Positions 32,325-42,534 of a DNA stretch of 64,000 nt are shown here, piece after piece (position 1 is the stretch's first letter; every line of letters starts with the position of its first letter). The notes under the pieces are model-generated. The model made no database searches, was not told the DNA's origin, and was given only the letters and a program-made list of their open reading frames with translations. The translations under genes and the position numbers were made by a program. Source of the stretch: Dendrolimus kikuchii (lineage: Eukaryota; Arthropoda; Insecta; Lepidoptera; Lasiocampidae); NCBI GenBank assembly GCA_019925095.2, contig JAHHIN020000030.1:5377001-5441000 (forward strand), in the 5' to 3' direction.

Positions 32325-32553
32325 AAAGCTGAAGAGTTTGTTTGTTTAAACGCGCTAATCTCAGGAACTACTGGCCTTATTTGAAAAATTCTTTCAGTGT
32401 TGGATAGCCCATTTATCGAGGAAGGCTATAGCTATATATCATCACGCTAAAACCAATAGGAGCGGAGCAGCAAAGAAAAATGTTTCAAAATCGGGGGGGG
32501 GGGGGGGGTTGAAAACAAATTCCATGCGGACGGCGTCGCGGGCACGGCTAGTA
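32322..32553 (+). repeat. Lep1-like Helitron, copy 3, with a G16 run
   Basis: Starts ATATAAAGCTGAAGAGTTTG right at the mariner end and finishes GCGGGCACGGCTAGTA. An uninterrupted run of 16 G (32493-32508) replaces the GGAGGG of copy 2. Confidence 0.75.
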
Positions 32554-33060
32554 TGTTATATTACAAGTGATTGCCAATTCGTTCTCACCGGAATACTCAC
32601 ATTCTTTCATTGCTTTATAGTATTTTATTCATCCCTACTACTTCTCTGTACCTTAAAGAACGCTTTGAATTTATTTCTTGCTCTCACAACCCAGTCAACA
32701 TAAACTTATTACTCCTATTAATAATACAACGTTTTTCAATAATTCTTTCACGGTTAAGGCTGTCCAACTTTGGAACACATTGCCTGTTGCTGTCAGACAA
32801 GCTAAAACTCTAATGACATTTAAGAACATGGTCAGGAAATACTATCTGCAATATAATGATATGTAATTTTATATAATTAACGTCTCATTGACTCTTCAGG
32901 TGATCAGAGGGCTGGTGCTTACCTCGGCCAACGGATCAGTATGGCGATCCTGCGAGGAAACGTAGCCAGCCTTCTGGGCACCTTACCCATAGAAGACGGT
33001 GATCTAGGCTCAGTATTCTACTTATAGTCTTGAGAGACTATGAGTAGAATACAATACAAA
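32554..33060 (+). pseudogene. LINE 3' fragment, same family as 47109-48252
   Basis: Encodes the C-terminus of an ORF2 in two frames: LYSILFIPTTSLYLKERFEF, then VKAVQLWNTLPVAVRQAKT and VRKYYLQYND. The minus-strand element at 47399-48277 has the matching LFIPSTPSYLKERFDF and VQAVRLWNSLPENIKQAKS. A frameshift lies near 32700. The 3' UTR (ACGTAGCCAGCCTTCTGGG, AGAAGACGGTGATCTAGG) recurs inverted at 36318-36490. Confidence 0.75.
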
Positions 33061-33100
33061 TAAGTTAAATTTTCTTGCATTGCATTCGATTATATGTAAT

Positions 33101-33147
33101 TACATACATAACTTCACGCCAGTTCCCTTGCGCGGTAGGCACGAACA
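33101..33147 (-). repeat. RTE LINE 3' tail, minus strand
   Basis: TACATACATAACTTCACGCC then GTTCCCTTGCGCGGTAGGC is the exact 3' end of the RTE family at 10037. It is severely 5' truncated, about 47 bp, with its TATG tail. Confidence 0.75.
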
Positions 33148-33348
33148 ATATATGGAATTATACACTTGTAATAAAATAAAAAATAGCTTTTCTATAATTA
33201 GCAGATATTATATTGTACCTCTATATAGTTATATATTTATTATGTTTAAATAGTTGCATTTTATCACCATATCTTGTATATGTATATAACTTATGTGTAT
33301 ATTTGTATATATAGTATAGTTATATATTTAGTATTAATTATTATTATT
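33148..33348. other. AT-rich spacer
   Basis: Nothing recognised. Confidence 0.5.
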
Positions 33349-33660
33349 ATTTTTATTGCAGGAGTTTAGCAGACAGGCAGACGGCCCACTTGATGGAAAG
33401 TGGTTACCATCGCCTATGGACATTTGCAACACCAAAGTTGCTACAAATGTGCTGCTGCTCTCTTAAGGGAGACTGGAGCCTGGTCACTAATGCCGGAACA
33501 CAACTCAAGGTTGTTATGACGACATACTCTAGACCAGGGGTGGTAGCCATCCAGTCGAGCAAATGCCCTACCACCTGGCTGTGGGTTGTTCTGTCGCCTC
33601 TTACGACAGGCCGCCCGGCCGCTGGAAATTGTATTCTTTCTCCGTTCCTGCACGGATAAG
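33349..33660 (+). repeat. 300-bp dispersed repeat, copy 4
   Basis: Full length, TTTTATTGCAGGAGTTTAGC to TCCTGCACGGATAAGATAA. It lies in Kazal intron 1. This copy best shows the two TGCAGGA/TCCTGCA ends. Confidence 0.87.
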
Positions 33661-34228
33661 ATAAATGTAAGTAATCGTACAATAATTATGTATACCACCA
33701 TCGCCACTACTAAACAGCAATATTCTTGCCACGGGTTGTCTGGAACAGATCGCTTTTTAGCGGTAAGACCGCCCTTTGTACACAATTAGTGTCCAAAGGT
33801 TTCCAGGCTAGTTTATTGCATATAACATAACCAGTATAATAATGTCCACATCAGCGAACCATACCGCGATGTAATTCGCCTGTGGCGCTATCTCGTTGTA
33901 TGAAAATGAAACTGACACTTGTGGTGTCGTTGACACATTAATGCTCTAGAGTAACAAATATAGATAAAAACTGAACAATTAGAATAATACTAGTTCGTAA
34001 GTTTTATGTAATGGTGTACAATAAAGTGTTATCTATCTATCTATATTTTGATATTATATTAAGTGAAACTTAGTATCCAATTATATATCTATATTTAGTG
34101 ATACGGTGATTTTACAGGTTTTTTACATATTTTAGATTTTGTAAAGAAATTGTATGTATGTATGTTTCTACTGTTAAGCGTATGTGACGTCGATAACGCG
34201 AATGTCCTATGTGATTTATAATAATATT
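33661..34228. other. unassigned intron sequence
   Basis: No frame or repeat that I recognise apart from a short TCTATC run near 34030. Confidence 0.5.
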
Positions 34229-34676
34229 GGCACACGCCGACAAAAGTGAATGCACACCTGCCTGCCATATAGCACAGTTTATTACCTTCCCGCATTTGGA
34301 CTTCTTTTGTTTACTTTGTGTTTAAAATTTGTAATTAGAAAAGCAGTCTATTGTGTATTGTAATCTTTTATGATGGTCGTTAGCCAGGTGTGGTTCTTGG
34401 AAAATTCAGTCCACGCGGTCGGGTGTTGTATTGTATAGTTTAGTATAAAACAAGGCCCGAACGGAGGGGTGAGGTAGTCAAGCGACAATTACGATACGAG
34501 CAAGACGTATATACATTCGATGAGCTATATAAGTGACGGACTTTGCGCGTGTTATTGAGTCGTGCAGTTTATACTAATAGTGTCTAGTTATATTTGTACC
34601 AATGTTATACGTGTTTGTATAGTTCTAATAAATTCTATAGTAATTCCAACGACATCTTAATTTCGAGTCCCACACT
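34229..34676 (+). repeat. solo LTR (family shared with 38821-39334 and 55203-55633)
   Basis: Shares GCCGACA near the start, TTAGCCAGGTGT, TGACGGACTTTGCGCG, GTTCTAATAAATTCTATAG and an ending CACTCGTAACA with the other two copies. There is no internal region beside it. AATAAA at 34627 would be its polyadenylation signal. A few TAACAATATATA repeats follow. Confidence 0.7.
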
Positions 34677-34749
34677 CGTAACAATATATATTATAACAAT
34701 ATATAATATAACAATATATACCTTTCTTGAAAAATTATTTATTTTCAAA

Positions 34750-34906
34750 GGTGATGTCAGGAGCCTTAAGAACAGACGAGCGTGCATGACAAGAGTTATG
34801 AATGTCAAAGAAGCAAGTGAGGTGTGTAAGACTAAGCCTGAATGGCGCTCTGTTGTTCGTGCCTATCCCGCAAGGAAACTGGCGTGAAGTTATGTATGTA
34901 TGTATT
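34750..34906 (+). repeat. RTE LINE 3' end, plus strand
   Basis: GATGTCAGGAGCCTTAAG to GGCGTGAAGTTATG then TATG repeats. It encodes the last 45 or so residues of the RTE ORF (SLKNRRACMTRVMNVKEASE, SVVRAYPARKLA). 5' truncated. Confidence 0.8.
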
Positions 34907-34927
34907 TATTTTCCATTTATATACATA

Positions 34928-35060
34928 CTAGCTTTTGCCCGCGATACTGATGATGATGCGCTTTGCATACAATAGATATAAACCTAATTTTATATACGAG
35001 TAACATAGAGCGACTTACTAAGGATTAACCGCCGCAGGGAAAATCTAGTTTTTATGATTT
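34928..35060 (-). repeat. Helitron-like 3' end, minus strand
   Basis: TACTAGCTTTTGCCCGCG is the reverse complement of a CGCGGGCAAAAGCTAGTA Helitron terminus. It ends about 40 bp before Kazal exon 2. Confidence 0.5.
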
Positions 35061-35102
35061 TATAATTCTACTTCCATGTTGGTAATAAAATTATTTTTTC
35101 AG

Positions 35103-35299
35103 CCAGAAAATACTTTTCAAAATACAACATTAAAATCTATAGTAACTTCAACCACCAGTCAAATAACAACCAACAAGGAGAGAATTAAAATATTTGTACC
35201 AGAGTACATCATTAATAGGGCGATGAGTACCACAGATTACCCGTTTACTGAAGAGGACGATGTTGTGTTTATACCCAATGAGAAGGCTGCTATTCCAAG
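35103..35299 (+). CDS. Kazal-like secreted protein gene, exon 2
   Basis: Acceptor TTATTTTTTCAG directly before CCA; donor AAG|GTAATTTG. The 197-nt exon enters in phase 0 and leaves with two bases over. It encodes about 65 residues without cysteine: Ser/Thr-rich at first (TTLKSIVTSTTSQITTNK), then acidic (TEEDDVVFIPNEKAAI). This could be a spacer or propeptide between the signal peptide and the Kazal modules. Both splice sites are good and the exon sits in otherwise featureless AT-rich DNA. I do not recognise a domain. Confidence 0.72.
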
Positions 35300-36317
35300 G
35301 TAATTTGTATTGATGAAAATTATGATTCTACTAGGATATGCCCGCGACTTTGGACTTGGGATTTCCGAGACACAAAGTACAAGAGCATCAGTTTATCTTG
35401 TATCTGTGAGGCTAAGACAGATGATAAGAAGTACCTCTGTTGTTTTGACTGACAGCTTCCTTATGCTGGAACGTTAAGATATTCTTTTAAAGAGTTTAAA
35501 ATCAACAAATTAATGTCACACACAAGAACCAAAATAACTAATAAGCGTGTTAAATTAAAAAAATTAAATCTAGAATAAAAAAAGTTATTTGATCTATGTA
35601 ATATGATCATAAACAAATATTAGTTACATATATTTACAACAATAATCTAATACGATAAAACTTAACTTGTTTGTATTGTACTAGTGGGGTCGCCCGTGGT
35701 CGAAATTCGACCATAATAATTATGTCAAAGACTATACTTCTGTAATCACAGATTTCGCCAAGGCTACATTGTTAATTTGTATTGAACAATAAACAAATGG
35801 GTATAACATATGCGTGTGTGTGTCAAATATATGGTAGTGTGTGTAATGGTTTTTTTATCGTATTAATGTATTTCTAATGCATAATTTAAAAAAAAAAAGG
35901 ATTTTAAATACAAGCTTTTGAGATCCTGGATATAATGTAGCAGAAGAGTGCTAGCCAAGACAAGTAAAACGAGCCCAAACACGACGGGTCTATCTTGTTT
36001 AGTACAGGAGTTCCTATGGCCACCTTCCGACTCCATCATCAGATCAGCTCCATGGTACCATATTATTGCATTGTCACGCGATATACATATGTGTGCAAAA
36101 TTTCAGCCCAATCGGAAACCGGGAAGTTGGTAAAATTTAACTTTCAAGATTTCACCCGAACTTACATACATACATACATAGGTACATCCATTGCAAGTTA
36201 AATAAAAGCTTGTATAAAATGTTAACATTCGTCGCTTCTTCTTTATATAAACTATAAGCGTGCGAAATTTTAATAAAAAGAGGTACAACGTTTTTAATTC
36301 ACGTATTAATATATAGA
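35300..36317 (+). other. Kazal gene intron 2, with Helitron-like ends
   Basis: 35331-35470 begins CTAGGATATGCCCGCGAC and 35683-35800 begins CTAGTGGGGTCGCCCGTGG; both look like minus-strand Helitron termini. At 36100-36185 the string CAATCGGAAACCGGGAAG is followed by an ACATACATACATACAT run. No coding frame. Confidence 0.45.
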
Positions 36318-36490
36318 TTCTACCCATAGTCCCTCAAGACTGTAAGTAGAATACTGAGCCTAGATCACCGTCTTCTATGGGTAAGGTGCCCAGAAGGCTG
36401 GGTACGTTTCCTCGCTGGATCGCCACACTGGTCCGTTGTCGGAGATAGGCACCCGCCTTCTGATTACCTGTAGATTCAATGAGTCGTTTT
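36318..36490 (-). repeat. LINE 3' UTR fragment, minus strand
   Basis: Reverse complement of the 3' UTR seen at 32890-33040 (CACCGTCTTCTATGGGTAAGG, CCCAGAAGGCTGG). It lies about 90 bp before exon 3. Confidence 0.7.
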
Positions 36491-36578
36491 GATATATGAT
36501 TCTAAACTACCCTCTTAACATAAATAATATCATTATAATTAGATTTAGTTAAAATTGTCTTTTTCTGTTTTGTGTCAG

Positions 36579-36688
36579 ATATGGTGATGAATTTCCTTCA
36601 AGAAATAAGATGAGAATTGAAGATCTAATGAAAAAATCAGTTGGAGATATTATAAATGACCAGAACATTCGAATAGAATCAAATACAG
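36579..36688 (+). CDS. Kazal-like secreted protein gene, exon 3
   Basis: Acceptor TGTTTTGTGTCAG before ATATGG; donor ACAG|GTATTA. It completes the Arg codon left by exon 2 (AG plus A) and adds 36 codons and one base: YGDEFPSRNKMRIEDL then MKKSVGDIINDQN and IRIESNT. Phases (2 in, 1 out) agree with both neighbours. It is charged and hydrophilic, with no cysteine and no known domain. A Penelope-like repeat begins 50 bp downstream. Confidence 0.75.
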
Positions 36689-36737
36689 GTATTACTTTTT
36701 TCATAATTAAAGATATTTTTCATTTAATATTTTCTTC

Positions 36738-37020
36738 TCTCTTCTCTTCTAGCTTCTTCTCTTCAAGCCATAACATGTTGCGAAGCGGTAGTAAATTAGA
36801 TTAGGCTCCCATAGATTAAATAATAACCATAAACAAAATTAAAAATTAAATAATTAAAATTAATAAGTTGGCGGTAGGCTAAATAAAACTTTAACAATAC
36901 TCGTTGACACTTGACATCTTTGTCTTCCGTGATCACGGCCACTGAAAAGTGGCCGAAACGTCGGAAAAACCAAAATCAAATAAAATTACCGCGCTTAAAA
37001 CCGTTAAAACGTAGTTTTAT
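36738..37020 (+). repeat. Penelope-like or foldback element, copy 2 (right half)
   Basis: Starts TTCTCTTCAAGCCATAACATG and ends CCGTTAAAACGTAGTTTTATT. It contains GGCCACTGAAAAGTGGCC followed by GAAACGTCGG, nearly identical to the right half of the palindrome at 49618-50118. Intron 3 of the Kazal gene. Confidence 0.7.
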
Positions 37021-37237
37021 TATTTATTATTTATTATATTTTTCATTATTAAAGATATTTTTTCATGATTGAAATATTTCTCCATAATTAAAAATATTTT
37101 TTTCATGATTAATAATATTTTTTATAATCTATGTTTTGTTTATACTACTTATCATTAACAAAGAAGGCTAGGGATGCTCTCTAATATCCAATGTCTATGA
37201 CTTCAAGTACGTTTTCACGTTTTATTTCGATTTTTAG

Positions 37238-37504
37238 AAGCACCCAAAGACATCTTCTTTATATCGGGAAAGAATAACGAGAACATAGAAACCTCAACTA
37301 AAACTAGGAAGACAGAGATAAAAATAGAGTCAAGAAGGAGTGGGAAAGAGACACCGAAACTTGACTGCCGAAATCTGGACTGTAATAATACAATTAGTTC
37401 AGTATGTGGTGGCAAATATGAACATAGAGAATGGAGGTTTAGAATCTTCCTGAACGACTGCTATTTTAGGAAAGTGAACTGCGCTTTTAAATATCCTGAA
37501 AATG
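37238..37504 (+). CDS. Kazal-like secreted protein gene, exon 4 (Kazal-like module 1, first five Cys)
   Basis: Acceptor TTTCGATTTTTAG, donor AATG|GTGAGTACC, 267 nt, phase 1 in and 1 out. A basic stretch (KTRKTEIKIESRRSGK) precedes five cysteines at predicted residues 192, 197, 205, 223 and 230. The order C-x4-C-x7-C(G)-x17-C-x6-C, with VCGG after the second Cys and an Asn two residues before the fourth (FLNDC), follows the Kazal plan. The loop between Cys 3 and 4 is longer than in classical inhibitors. The sixth Cys comes from exon 5. Kazal domains commonly bind serine proteases or structure extracellular proteins; no reactive-site prediction is safe here. Confidence 0.82.
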
Positions 37505-37837
37505 GTGAGTACCGTCATTAAAAAAGAATACTAAATAATGAAAATCGTTCAATAATAATTCTATATTAGTTCTATTTTAGTATAAACTAAACTAAGAAAA
37601 TAAACCATAATATGTTATGATTTATTTTATTTAATTTAGGTAGTACAGCGCATAATCCCGGAGTCCTTAAGGAGATTCAAGAGGCAGCCAATCTAAGTCG
37701 TCGCCGCTGAATCGTGGAAAGGTCCTGATGGGGATCTTGCACCAAATGCAAAACAGCACACAACACATCTGCTCATAGTCTGGCTGACTGATTGCAACAT
37801 TAAAAAAAAAAATTAGGTGGTACTGTGTAATATATCC
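37505..37837 (+). other. Kazal gene intron 4, left part
   Basis: Contains a decoy acceptor (TATTTAATTTAG at 37640) with a short open frame after it. It also contains an A11 run just before the 300-bp repeat. See rejected items. Confidence 0.5.
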
Positions 37838-38128
37838 ATGCAGGAACGGAGGAAGAGTATAATTTCCTGCGTTGGGGCGGCCTGTCGTAAGAGGCGACAA
37901 AACAACCCACAGCCGGGTGGTAGGGCATTTGCCTGGCTGGATGGCAACCTCCCTAGTCTAGAGTATGCCGATATAACAACTTTGTGTTTCGGCGTCAGTG
38001 ATCAGGTTCCAGTTTCTCCTTCAAGGCCAGCAGCACATTGGCAGCACCTGCGGTATTGCTAATGTCCATAGGCGACGGTAATCACTTCCCATCACAGCTG
38101 GGTCGTCGGCCTGTCTGTTGTGCTCCAG
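37838..38128 (-). repeat. 300-bp dispersed repeat, copy 5
   Basis: Minus orientation, CCATGCAGGAACGGAGGAAG to GCTCCAGCAATAAAAG. A subfamily shared with copy 7 (GTGCTGTC/CAATGTGCC and GGAGAAACTGGAACC differ from copies 2-4). Confidence 0.85.
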
Positions 38129-38820
38129 CAATAAAAGAAAACTGTTATGGATTTTTGCTTTTTTTGAGTTAGTTTAAATTAATTTGACTTGTAAAATTGA
38201 TTACAGTTTCCCTACATTAGATTTAAATATAACACAATTGCACACCAGTACCGGCAGAATATAGATGCACTGAACGACTAACAGCACGTTCAAGAAACTT
38301 CCCAGCAACACGTCTAGCTAAAAATTCTTCCTCATTTGTCATATTCCGAAAGTACGCTTGGAGTTGCCCTGGTCACAGTAATGAAAACAGTACTTTTCGT
38401 CCCTGGGAAATGATTTTTCCCGCTGTCAAAAAATGATATATATTTTTTTTTTTTAAGTTTAAGGCTTGGCAACTAGGCCTTTAAGCCAGACACCGTTGTA
38501 TTGTATGTAGGCTACAATCGACGTCATTCAACGGAGTTCTTGTGAAAACTCGAAAGGCCACATTTGGCTATATAGTTCACATTTCTCGCAAAAACACATA
38601 ATTACTACTCAAAAACTATCAATATCCTACAACTATTGTTAATTTCCGAGTAATTTTACACATTTTTAGAAAATAAAACTGCACAGCACAACATCTCCAT
38701 TCAGTTCCCGCCAAAAACTCCAAAAAATGTAAAAACTATAGCGAGCCATAGATGCGACTCATGTCCCAACTTTTTTTACAATCACTGTTAAATCGCGGCA
38801 TAAATCTAATAAAAAATATG
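38129..38820. other. unassigned intron sequence
   Basis: 38170-38330 and 38440-38620 have weak repeat character (CGTTCAAGAAACTTCCCAGC; a T-rich run, then AAGGCTTGGCAACTAGGCC). No frame. Confidence 0.4.
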
Positions 38821-39334
38821 GTTACGAGTTTACAGGACTTGAATTAAAATGCCGTTAGAATTACTATAGAGTTTATTAGAACTATACAAACACGTATAAC
38901 CAGGTACAAATATCACCGAACACAACAAGTCCAAACGTAATGCAGAAGGTTGTAATTCAATAAAACGCGCAAAGTTCGTCACTATCAGATTCCCGATTGT
39001 AGTAAACACGTCTCGCTTTGATCGTATTTCTCGTCCGATTGCCCCCTCCCTCAATTAGGCCATCGTTTTATACTGCCCAAATGCAATGTGCCGTATCGTA
39101 ATCCGACACACCTGGCTAATGAGTCAATGAGTCGGCCGCAGGCGGCCATAAATGAGTATAATAAAACAATGGACTGTTCTCTAGAAACGTATGCCAATAA
39201 ATAAGTAAACAAAAGAAGACGATCATATAAGAATTATAATAATTTTAATGTTATTTTAGTTCAAATGCCGACGGGTAATAAATGTTCTACAAATCTGTAC
39301 GTGGAATTTGTCTCTGTCGGCGCCTAGGTTGTAA
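38821..39334 (-). repeat. solo LTR, minus strand
   Basis: About 514 bp, reverse orientation of the 34229 and 55203 copies. Its left edge is GGTTACGAGTT and its right edge GGCGCCTAGGTTGTAACA. ATAT flanks both sides (38816-38820 region and 39335-39338), a plausible 4-bp target duplication. No internal sequence is attached. Confidence 0.72.
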
Positions 39335-39364
39335 CAATATCAACAATATTGTAACATCTTAATA

Positions 39365-39520
39365 ATATATAAATTACGTTTCACGTTGTTTGTCCGCGAT
39401 GGACTCCTAAACTACTTGACCGATTTTAATCAAATTTGCACACCGTGTACAGTTTGATCCGACTTAAAAGATAGGATAGCTTACATTTGGACCCGGTAGG
39501 TGGCGCTTTTATATTATATT
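39365..39520 (+). repeat. non-autonomous Helitron-like fragment
   Basis: Nearly identical to the left two thirds of 43213-43424 (ATAAATTACGTTTCACGTTG, CTACTTGACCGATTTTAATC, GGACCCGGTAGGTGGCGCT). It lacks the CTAGTA end. Confidence 0.6.
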
Positions 39521-39962
39521 TTATACGAGTTATTTTATAATTATAAATTACTTCACACTAAATTATTATTTAATTTACATAAATTTGAACTAAATATTTA
39601 CTATCATCAGTGACAAAAAATAATGGCTGGTAAAATGCCACAGACGTATTAAATGAGTTTATCAGATTTAAATATGGATTTGGATGGAAGTAGTTGTTTT
39701 GTTTACTTTACTCATATTCGAAATGAAAAGCAGAGTATTAACCTGGGGTGAAAGGCATATTTACGTGCCTAAATAGGTTACTTTCACCTCTCGTGTAACA
39801 ATCTACTATTTCTTCATACTTATCTTTCTCACGCTCTTTTTTTATAAGTTTTATAGAAAAGTGTGTTACACAATTTCTTTTCGAAGAATTAATAGAGTTG
39901 TAGGAAGCAGTGCATGCTTAGTAAAATAGTACATAGTCTTATTATTCTAGGTTATTAACAAG
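39521..39962. other. Kazal gene intron 4, right part
   Basis: AT-rich, nothing recognised until the exon 5 acceptor. Confidence 0.5.
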
Positions 39963-40095
39963 TACTTCTGGAAAAATGTAAAAATACCGGAGCCCATGTG
40001 CAGAGGCCTGCAATGATCTACAATCCATCACCGCCAGCTTATGTGCCACAGGCTATCAAACTGAATTCAACTAGAAGAAATTTAATATCGAGGAG
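39963..40095 (+). CDS. Kazal-like secreted protein gene, exon 5 (sixth Cys of module 1, linker)
   Basis: Donor GAGGAG|GTAAGAAG is strong. The acceptor must be the AG at 39961-39962 (TTATTAACAAG), because the better-looking TATTATTCTAG twelve bases upstream would put a TAA in frame. With the chosen AG, the exon 4 G plus TA makes Val and the frame reads LLEKCKNTGAHVQRPAM. This delivers the sixth Cys (residue 243) where a Kazal module needs it. A Pro-rich, basic linker follows (NPSPPAYVPQAI, STRRNLISRR). The phase out (2) matches exon 6. Confidence 0.75.
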
Positions 40096-40399
40096 GTAAG
40101 AAGATGAATATAATTAAAATATAGAGAAAGAAAAATAAATAATTTTCGTTCACTTCTGCGATTCAATCAGTGTGATACAACACTGTCACAGAATATCGAC
40201 GTGAAACGGTTAGCCTTGCAGAAGAGTGGAAGTCTTTGCTGTCGTCTGTTGTTCCTGAAACATACAGGTTGGGTGTATTTTAAGTCTCGGATAACCTTCT
40301 AGGTAAGCGTGCTGCATTTCCACCGGACAGCAGGTGCAATGGCGATCAAACCCAAATCTATAGAATATAATAATAATACGGTGCTACGGTAATAAAACA
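40096..40399. other. intron 5, left part
   Basis: No feature recognised. Confidence 0.5.
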
Positions 40400-40902
40400 A
40401 CGCGGTGCTGGTACCTACGCTCACGTATGGAAGCGAGAGTTGGGTATGGAAGAGAGAGCATGAAAGTAGAGTAAACGCGGTCGAAATACGAGCACTGCGC
40501 AAAATCTGCGGAGTGACGCTCGCGGACCGCGTTCTTAATACCGAAGTAAGAAAAAGAGTTGGTCTAAAAGAGAGTGTCGGGGTGAAGGTAAGGAAAGGAA
40601 TGCTCCGGTGGTTCGGGCATGTGGAAAGAATGCATGATGAAAGAATGAGTAAACAGATATACAATGCAAAAGTGGATGGATGCAGAAGTCGTGGAAGGCC
40701 ACGACACACCTTCCATGATCAAATTGATCGTGTACTAGCTGAAGGTCATGTCAGGAGCCTTAAGAACAGACGAGCGTGCATGACAAGAGTTATGAATATC
40801 AAATAAGCAAGTGAGGTGTAAGAATAAGCCTAAATGGCGTCCTGTTGTTCGTGCCTACCCCGCAAGGGAACTGGCGTGATGTTATGTATGTACGTATAAT
40901 AA
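40400..40902 (+). pseudogene. RTE LINE 3' fragment, plus strand
   Basis: 5' truncated within the RT thumb. It encodes VPTLTYGSESWVW, ALRKICGVTLADR, GMLRWFGHVERMH, SRGRPRHTFHDQIDRV and RACMTRV. A TAA near 40804 and a 2-base loss near 40820 break the last residues. It ends GGCGTGATGTTATG and TATG repeats. Most complete copy of this 3' end in the window, and the reference for the deletion in the 10206-10706 copy. Confidence 0.85.
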
Positions 40903-41096
40903 TCATAGCAGTAGCGAGTCACCGTTTGCCCATTATATCCATGTTCCCCGAACATTGCGACGGACAGACGCCATAGTCCCCATAGACCCAGATCTCTAAT
41001 TCCACTAACAGTACATCCCAATAGCCCGGTACATTTTGTTATCATTCCCTACAATAGTACTACACTAACCGGGGCTTGTCTTTGGTACATTTTTTA

Positions 41097-41402
41097 ATTT
41101 TTATTGCACGAGTTCAGCAGACAGGCAGACAGCCCACTTGATGGAAAGCGGTTACCATCGTCTAAGGACATTTGCAACATCAAAAGTGCTACAAATGCTG
41201 CTCTCTTAAGGGAGACTGGAACTTGGTCACTAATGCCGGAACACAACTCAAGGTTATTATGGCGGCATACTCTAGACCAGGGGTGACAGCCATTTAGTCG
41301 GACAAATACCTTACCACCTGGTTGTGGGTTGTTTTGTCGCCTTTTACGGCAGGCCGCCCGCCCGCAGGAATGTGTTTTCTTTTTTCGCTCCTGCACGGAA
41401 GA
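41097..41402 (+). repeat. 300-bp dispersed repeat, copy 6
   Basis: TTTTTATTGCACGAGTTCAGC to CTCCTGCACGGAAG. Lacks about 6 bp (GCGCTG) relative to copy 2. Intron 5. Confidence 0.85.
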
Positions 41403-41603
41403 AAATACATTATGGTAATGTATTTTCTTACATTACTGTATGGTGTAGATAATGATAAACGCCGGTCAGTATCACGCCACAGTTACATTAAAGTAAAAAG
41501 GCCTCCACGTGTTGGCTTGCTTATAGCTCCACACAAACCCTCCAAAAGTACAGGCCATTTTTATGGCCCGTAGTCTACAATAATCATTTATTGTAGACTA
41601 CGG

Positions 41604-41695
41604 GAAAAACCAAAATCAAATAAAATTACCGCGCTTAAAACCGTTAAAACGCAGTTTTATTATGTATACAAGTCGCGAAAACTTAAGAAAATATT
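41604..41695 (+). repeat. Penelope-like or foldback terminal fragment
   Basis: CGGGAAAAACCAAAATCAAA, CCGTTAAAACGCAGTTTTATT, then GTATACAAGTCGCGAAAAC. The last string is the outer end of the full palindrome at 49618. Confidence 0.65.
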
Positions 41696-42534
41696 ATAAT
41701 CATTTATTTCAAATAATTCATTATGTTGTCAGTACAAAGCGAAATGGTGATTTTGTGCCAGAAATAAAACGACGCTACCGAATGTTAAAAACGGAAGAGA
41801 GGAATTCTATTTTCCTTTTTTAAAAGGGTTATAAAATGACACTGACAAATAAGAAACACACACTCTCGGGTAATAAATGGTGGCGCCAGATACTCGCGTC
41901 AGTAACAGCCAGTACGTTCCGGATGCGGTTCGAGCCATAGATAATATTATAATATATATAAAAGTTGGAGCTGCCCCGAATTCTGCAGAGCAACGAGACT
42001 GCTCTTTTTCTGACGATTACATTGTAATCATCAACTTGTGCTTCAGCAAACATACCTGATGCACCAGAGCCGGATCTGGGGGGGGGGGGGGGGGGGAATA
42101 AGCCGGGTGCCAATATACAGGGCGGCCAATTCAAACTTCGCAGACAAATACGCAACTCATCATTACCGCAACTTTGACCACTGAGACATCCAATACTTTA
42201 AGCACATAAATTACTTTTCGTGGGACGCGTAGGTGTAGGTTAAAAAACACAGACGCGTATCCATCAGTAGGCGTCTGATGGCTGAAATAATGATGATGAC
42301 TGAGGCAAAAATATAGGCAAGCGGGGGCGGGGTTTTACAGTTTTTGTCCCCTTTTGTCCCCTTTCGAAAAAAAATAATTCGAGATACGGGGTTGTGATGC
42401 GCTTCAGAATCGGGGCAGCCTCATCAACATTCTGAAACCGTTATTATATTGCACTAACAGCGCATTGCCAAATCTCCGCGTACTGTTGATCCACAAGCTG
42501 GACGTGTAGAATACCTGGTAGTTTTTTTTAATTG
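41696..42534. other. unassigned intron sequence with a G19 run
   Basis: An unbroken run of 19 G lies at 42078-42096, within AGCCGGATCT ... AATAAGCCGGGTGCC. The rest has no gene; 42290-42310 has ATGATGATGAC. The run may lie in a degenerate transposon end. Confidence 0.5.

Noticed and set aside
37640..37709. Possible terminal exon after TATTTAATTTAG (phase-compatible with exon 4, ends in TGA)
   Set aside because: It would end the protein before the sixth Kazal Cys. The exon at 39963 supplies that Cys in the right phase and leads on to a second module. It may still be a minor alternative end.
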